From the NCBI RefSeq assembly GCF_001905795.1, contig NZ_LIXJ01000001.1, forward strand, positions 372,001 to 436,000: a DNA stretch of 64,000 bases, in the 5' to 3' direction. Shown here in pieces: positions 62,683 to 64,000 of this stretch. A program made the position numbers and the translations under genes. Positions within the stretch are counted from its first letter, which is position 1; every line of letters starts with the position of its first letter. The DNA is from Streptomyces sp. CB01580. GTDB lineage: Bacteria > Actinomycetota > Actinomycetes > Streptomycetales > Streptomycetaceae. The notes below the pieces were generated by a model that saw only the letters and a list, made by a program, of their open reading frames with translations, was not told where the DNA came from and did not search any database.

Positions 62683-63823
62683 GCCGGGTCCGGCGGGTCC
62701 GGCGCCGCGTCTCGCCGTCGTGGGGGTGCCCGGCAACCGCCGGGTCACGCTCTTCCAGGACGCCGTGCGCGCCGCCGGGCTGCCGCCCGCGCGGGTCGTC
62801 CCCTGGCTGGACGTGCTGCGTGGCGAGGCCGTGTTCCGTCCGGGCGAGACCGTGCGCATGGACTCACCCGGGGAGGACGCCGAGGTGGAGCGGCTGCTCC
62901 GGGCGGTCGACGATCCGACCAGGGTCGAGGGCTCCGCCCTGTGGTACGCCCGGTTCACCGCCGCCCTGCGGTCGGTGGCGCGGGACGCCGCCGAATCCGG
63001 TGCCGTGCTGCTCGACGCCCCCGGCGACATCGCGGTGCTGTTCGACAAGCGGCTGTGTCACGCCGTGCTGGACGGGGCCGGGATCCCGGTGCCCGCCTCG
63101 CCGACGTCGGGGGCCGCGGCCCCCGCGGTGCGCGACTGGGCGGACGTGCGCGAGCGGATGGCGGCCCACGGGATGCCCAGGGCCTTCGTGAAGCTCGCGC
63201 ACGGCTCGTCCGCCTCGGGAGTCCTGGCCGTGGAGACGGCCGGAGCCGGCCGGGTGCGGGCCACCACATCGGTGGAGCGCGACGGGGCCGGCCGGCTCTT
63301 CAATTCGCTGCGGGTGCGCCGTTGCACGACGGAGCGGGAGGTCGGGGCGATCGTCGACGCGCTCGCTCCGGACGGGCTGCACGTGGAACGCTGGCTGCCC
63401 AAGGCGACCCGGCACGGCAGGGCGGCGGACCTGCGGGTCGTGGTGGTGGCGGGCCGCGCCACCCACGCCGTCGTGCGCACCAGCCGCTCCCCCATGACCA
63501 ATCTCCATCTCGGCGGCGCACGGGGGGATCTCGACGACTTCCGCGCGGCCGTCACGGCCGCGGGCGGCGACTGGGCCGAGGCCCTGGCCGTGTGCGAACG
63601 GGCCGCCGCCTGCTTCCCGGACACGCTGTGTGTCGGCGTCGATCTGCTGCCCTCGTCCGACCTGCGGCGCTTCGCCGTCTGCGAGGTCAACGCCTTCGGC
63701 GACCTGCTGCCGCGACTGACCGGGCTCCCCGGCAGCGGCGCCGAGGGCCTGGACACCTATGCGGCGCAGGTCGCCGCCGTACTGAACCGAGCAAGGAACC
63801 ACCGTGCAACCCCCATTCACTGA
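62663..63823 (+). CDS. STM4014-family ATP-grasp-like protein
   Basis: 386 residues. RLAVVGVPGNRRVTLFQDAV starts a pre-ATP-grasp fold; FVKLAHGSSASGVLAVET is the ATP-binding lysine region, and VCEVNAFGDLLPRL gives the Glu-Asn metal-binding end. The family is found only with STM4011-4015 neighbours and is thought to be a ligase of unknown substrate. The start lies inside the second STM4015 gene. Confidence 0.88.
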   Translation: MSPSANRPGPAGPAPRLAVVGVPGNRRVTLFQDAVRAAGLPPARVVPWLDVLRGEAVFRPGETVRMDSPGEDAEVERLLRAVDDPTRVEGSALWYARFTAALRSVARDAAESGAVLLDAPGDIAVLFDKRLCHAVLDGAGIPVPASPTSGAAAPAVRDWADVRERMAAHGMPRAFVKLAHGSSASGVLAVETAGAGRVRATTSVERDGAGRLFNSLRVRRCTTEREVGAIVDALAPDGLHVERWLPKATRHGRAADLRVVVVAGRATHAVVRTSRSPMTNLHLGGARGDLDDFRAAVTAAGGDWAEALAVCERAAACFPDTLCVGVDLLPSSDLRRFAVCEVNAFGDLLPRLTGLPGSGAEGLDTYAAQVAAVLNRARNHRATPIH

Positions 63824-64000
63824 CACCGCACCCACCACCGTGGCCTGCGAGAACCCGGACATGAGCGGGGTCGTGGGAAGCCACGACCTGCTGTTCGTCA
63901 CCCTCGACACGCTGCGCCACGACGTGGCGCAGGAGCTCGCCGCCGCGGGACGCATCCCCCATCTGGCGCGCCATCTGCCCGGCGGCGCGTGGGAGACGCG
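63804..64000 (+). CDS. STM4013/SEN3800-family hydrolase, N-terminal part (partial)
   Basis: 65 codons to the window end. GTG 63804 follows AAGGAA and overlaps the STM4014 stop by 20 bases; ATG 63861 is a later option. LLFVTLDTLRHDVAQE is the N-terminal metal-binding motif of alkaline-phosphatase/sulfatase-fold hydrolases (usual form FxTLDTLRYDVA), with the first Asp and Thr in place. In this family the next genes encode two radical SAM proteins (STM4012, STM4011), which would lie past the window. Confidence 0.85.
   Translation, partial: MQPPFTDTAPTTVACENPDMSGVVGSHDLLFVTLDTLRHDVAQELAAAGRIPHLARHLPGGAWET

Noticed and set aside
60715..63048. 777-residue open frame on the minus strand
   Set aside because: Shadow of the two STM4015 genes and the STM4014 start; repetitive Arg/Glu/Gly composition.

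Overview
The window is high-GC DNA (roughly 70%, strong G/C bias at third codon positions, GTG and TTG starts, GGAGG-type ribosome binding sites). A SARP regulator, a conservon, SpoIIE-type phosphatase, DUF6131, DUF742 and STM401x genes all point to a Streptomyces or close relative. No rRNA, CRISPR array or intact insertion sequence was seen. One tRNA gene, tRNA-Pro(GGG), lies at 36603-36676.

Layout: 0-6 kb holds the end of an EF-G paralogue, a large SARP/AfsR-type regulator, a small secreted protein and several small or broken genes. 6.3-13.6 kb is a same-strand redox/metabolic cluster: epimerase, FAD/Fe-S oxidase, TPP enzyme and enolase-superfamily enzyme. It runs into a scrap zone at 13.7-15.0 kb, where a GH15 start, Mrp antiporter pieces and a plasmid-stabilisation gene are fused end to end. 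15.3-21.7 kb holds small stress proteins, a gas-vesicle-like accessory pair, a Rieske membrane protein and a heme-oxygenase-like/methyltransferase/CDGSH group. 22.4-28.2 kb holds a PAS-GAF-PP2C phosphatase, small membrane and CsbD proteins, and several pseudogenes.

29.3-33.9 kb is a compact minus-strand operon of SAM methyltransferase, PLP beta-family enzyme, ATP-grasp ligase and MFS exporter. It looks like a small uncharacterised natural-product pathway. 34.2-36.7 kb is an integration scar: a histidine-rich membrane gene with an internal amber stop, then a sigma factor whose 3' end is joined to a decayed tyrosine integrase that ends beside tRNA-Pro.

36.8-51.3 kb is a carbohydrate-use region: split transketolase, M1 peptidase, sugar ABC transporter, 2-hydroxyacid dehydrogenase, LacI regulator, M60 peptidase, a PL8 lyase lacking its catalytic domain, and a DUF2264 protein. 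Two near-identical AACCGCTTAC sites, one in each divergent promoter region, suggest that the LacI protein controls both the transporter operon and the M60/PL8/DUF2264 operon.

51.3-55.8 kb is a complete conservon (CvnA-B-C-D) followed by a GAF protein. 56-58.8 kb holds an MBL hydrolase, a PhoD fragment and a TetR regulator. 59-64 kb holds a DUF6745 gene, a small conserved gene and the start of the poorly understood STM4015-STM4014-STM4013 operon, which runs off the window end. Many genes here are decayed or chimeric, which fits a recombination-prone accessory region of the chromosome.
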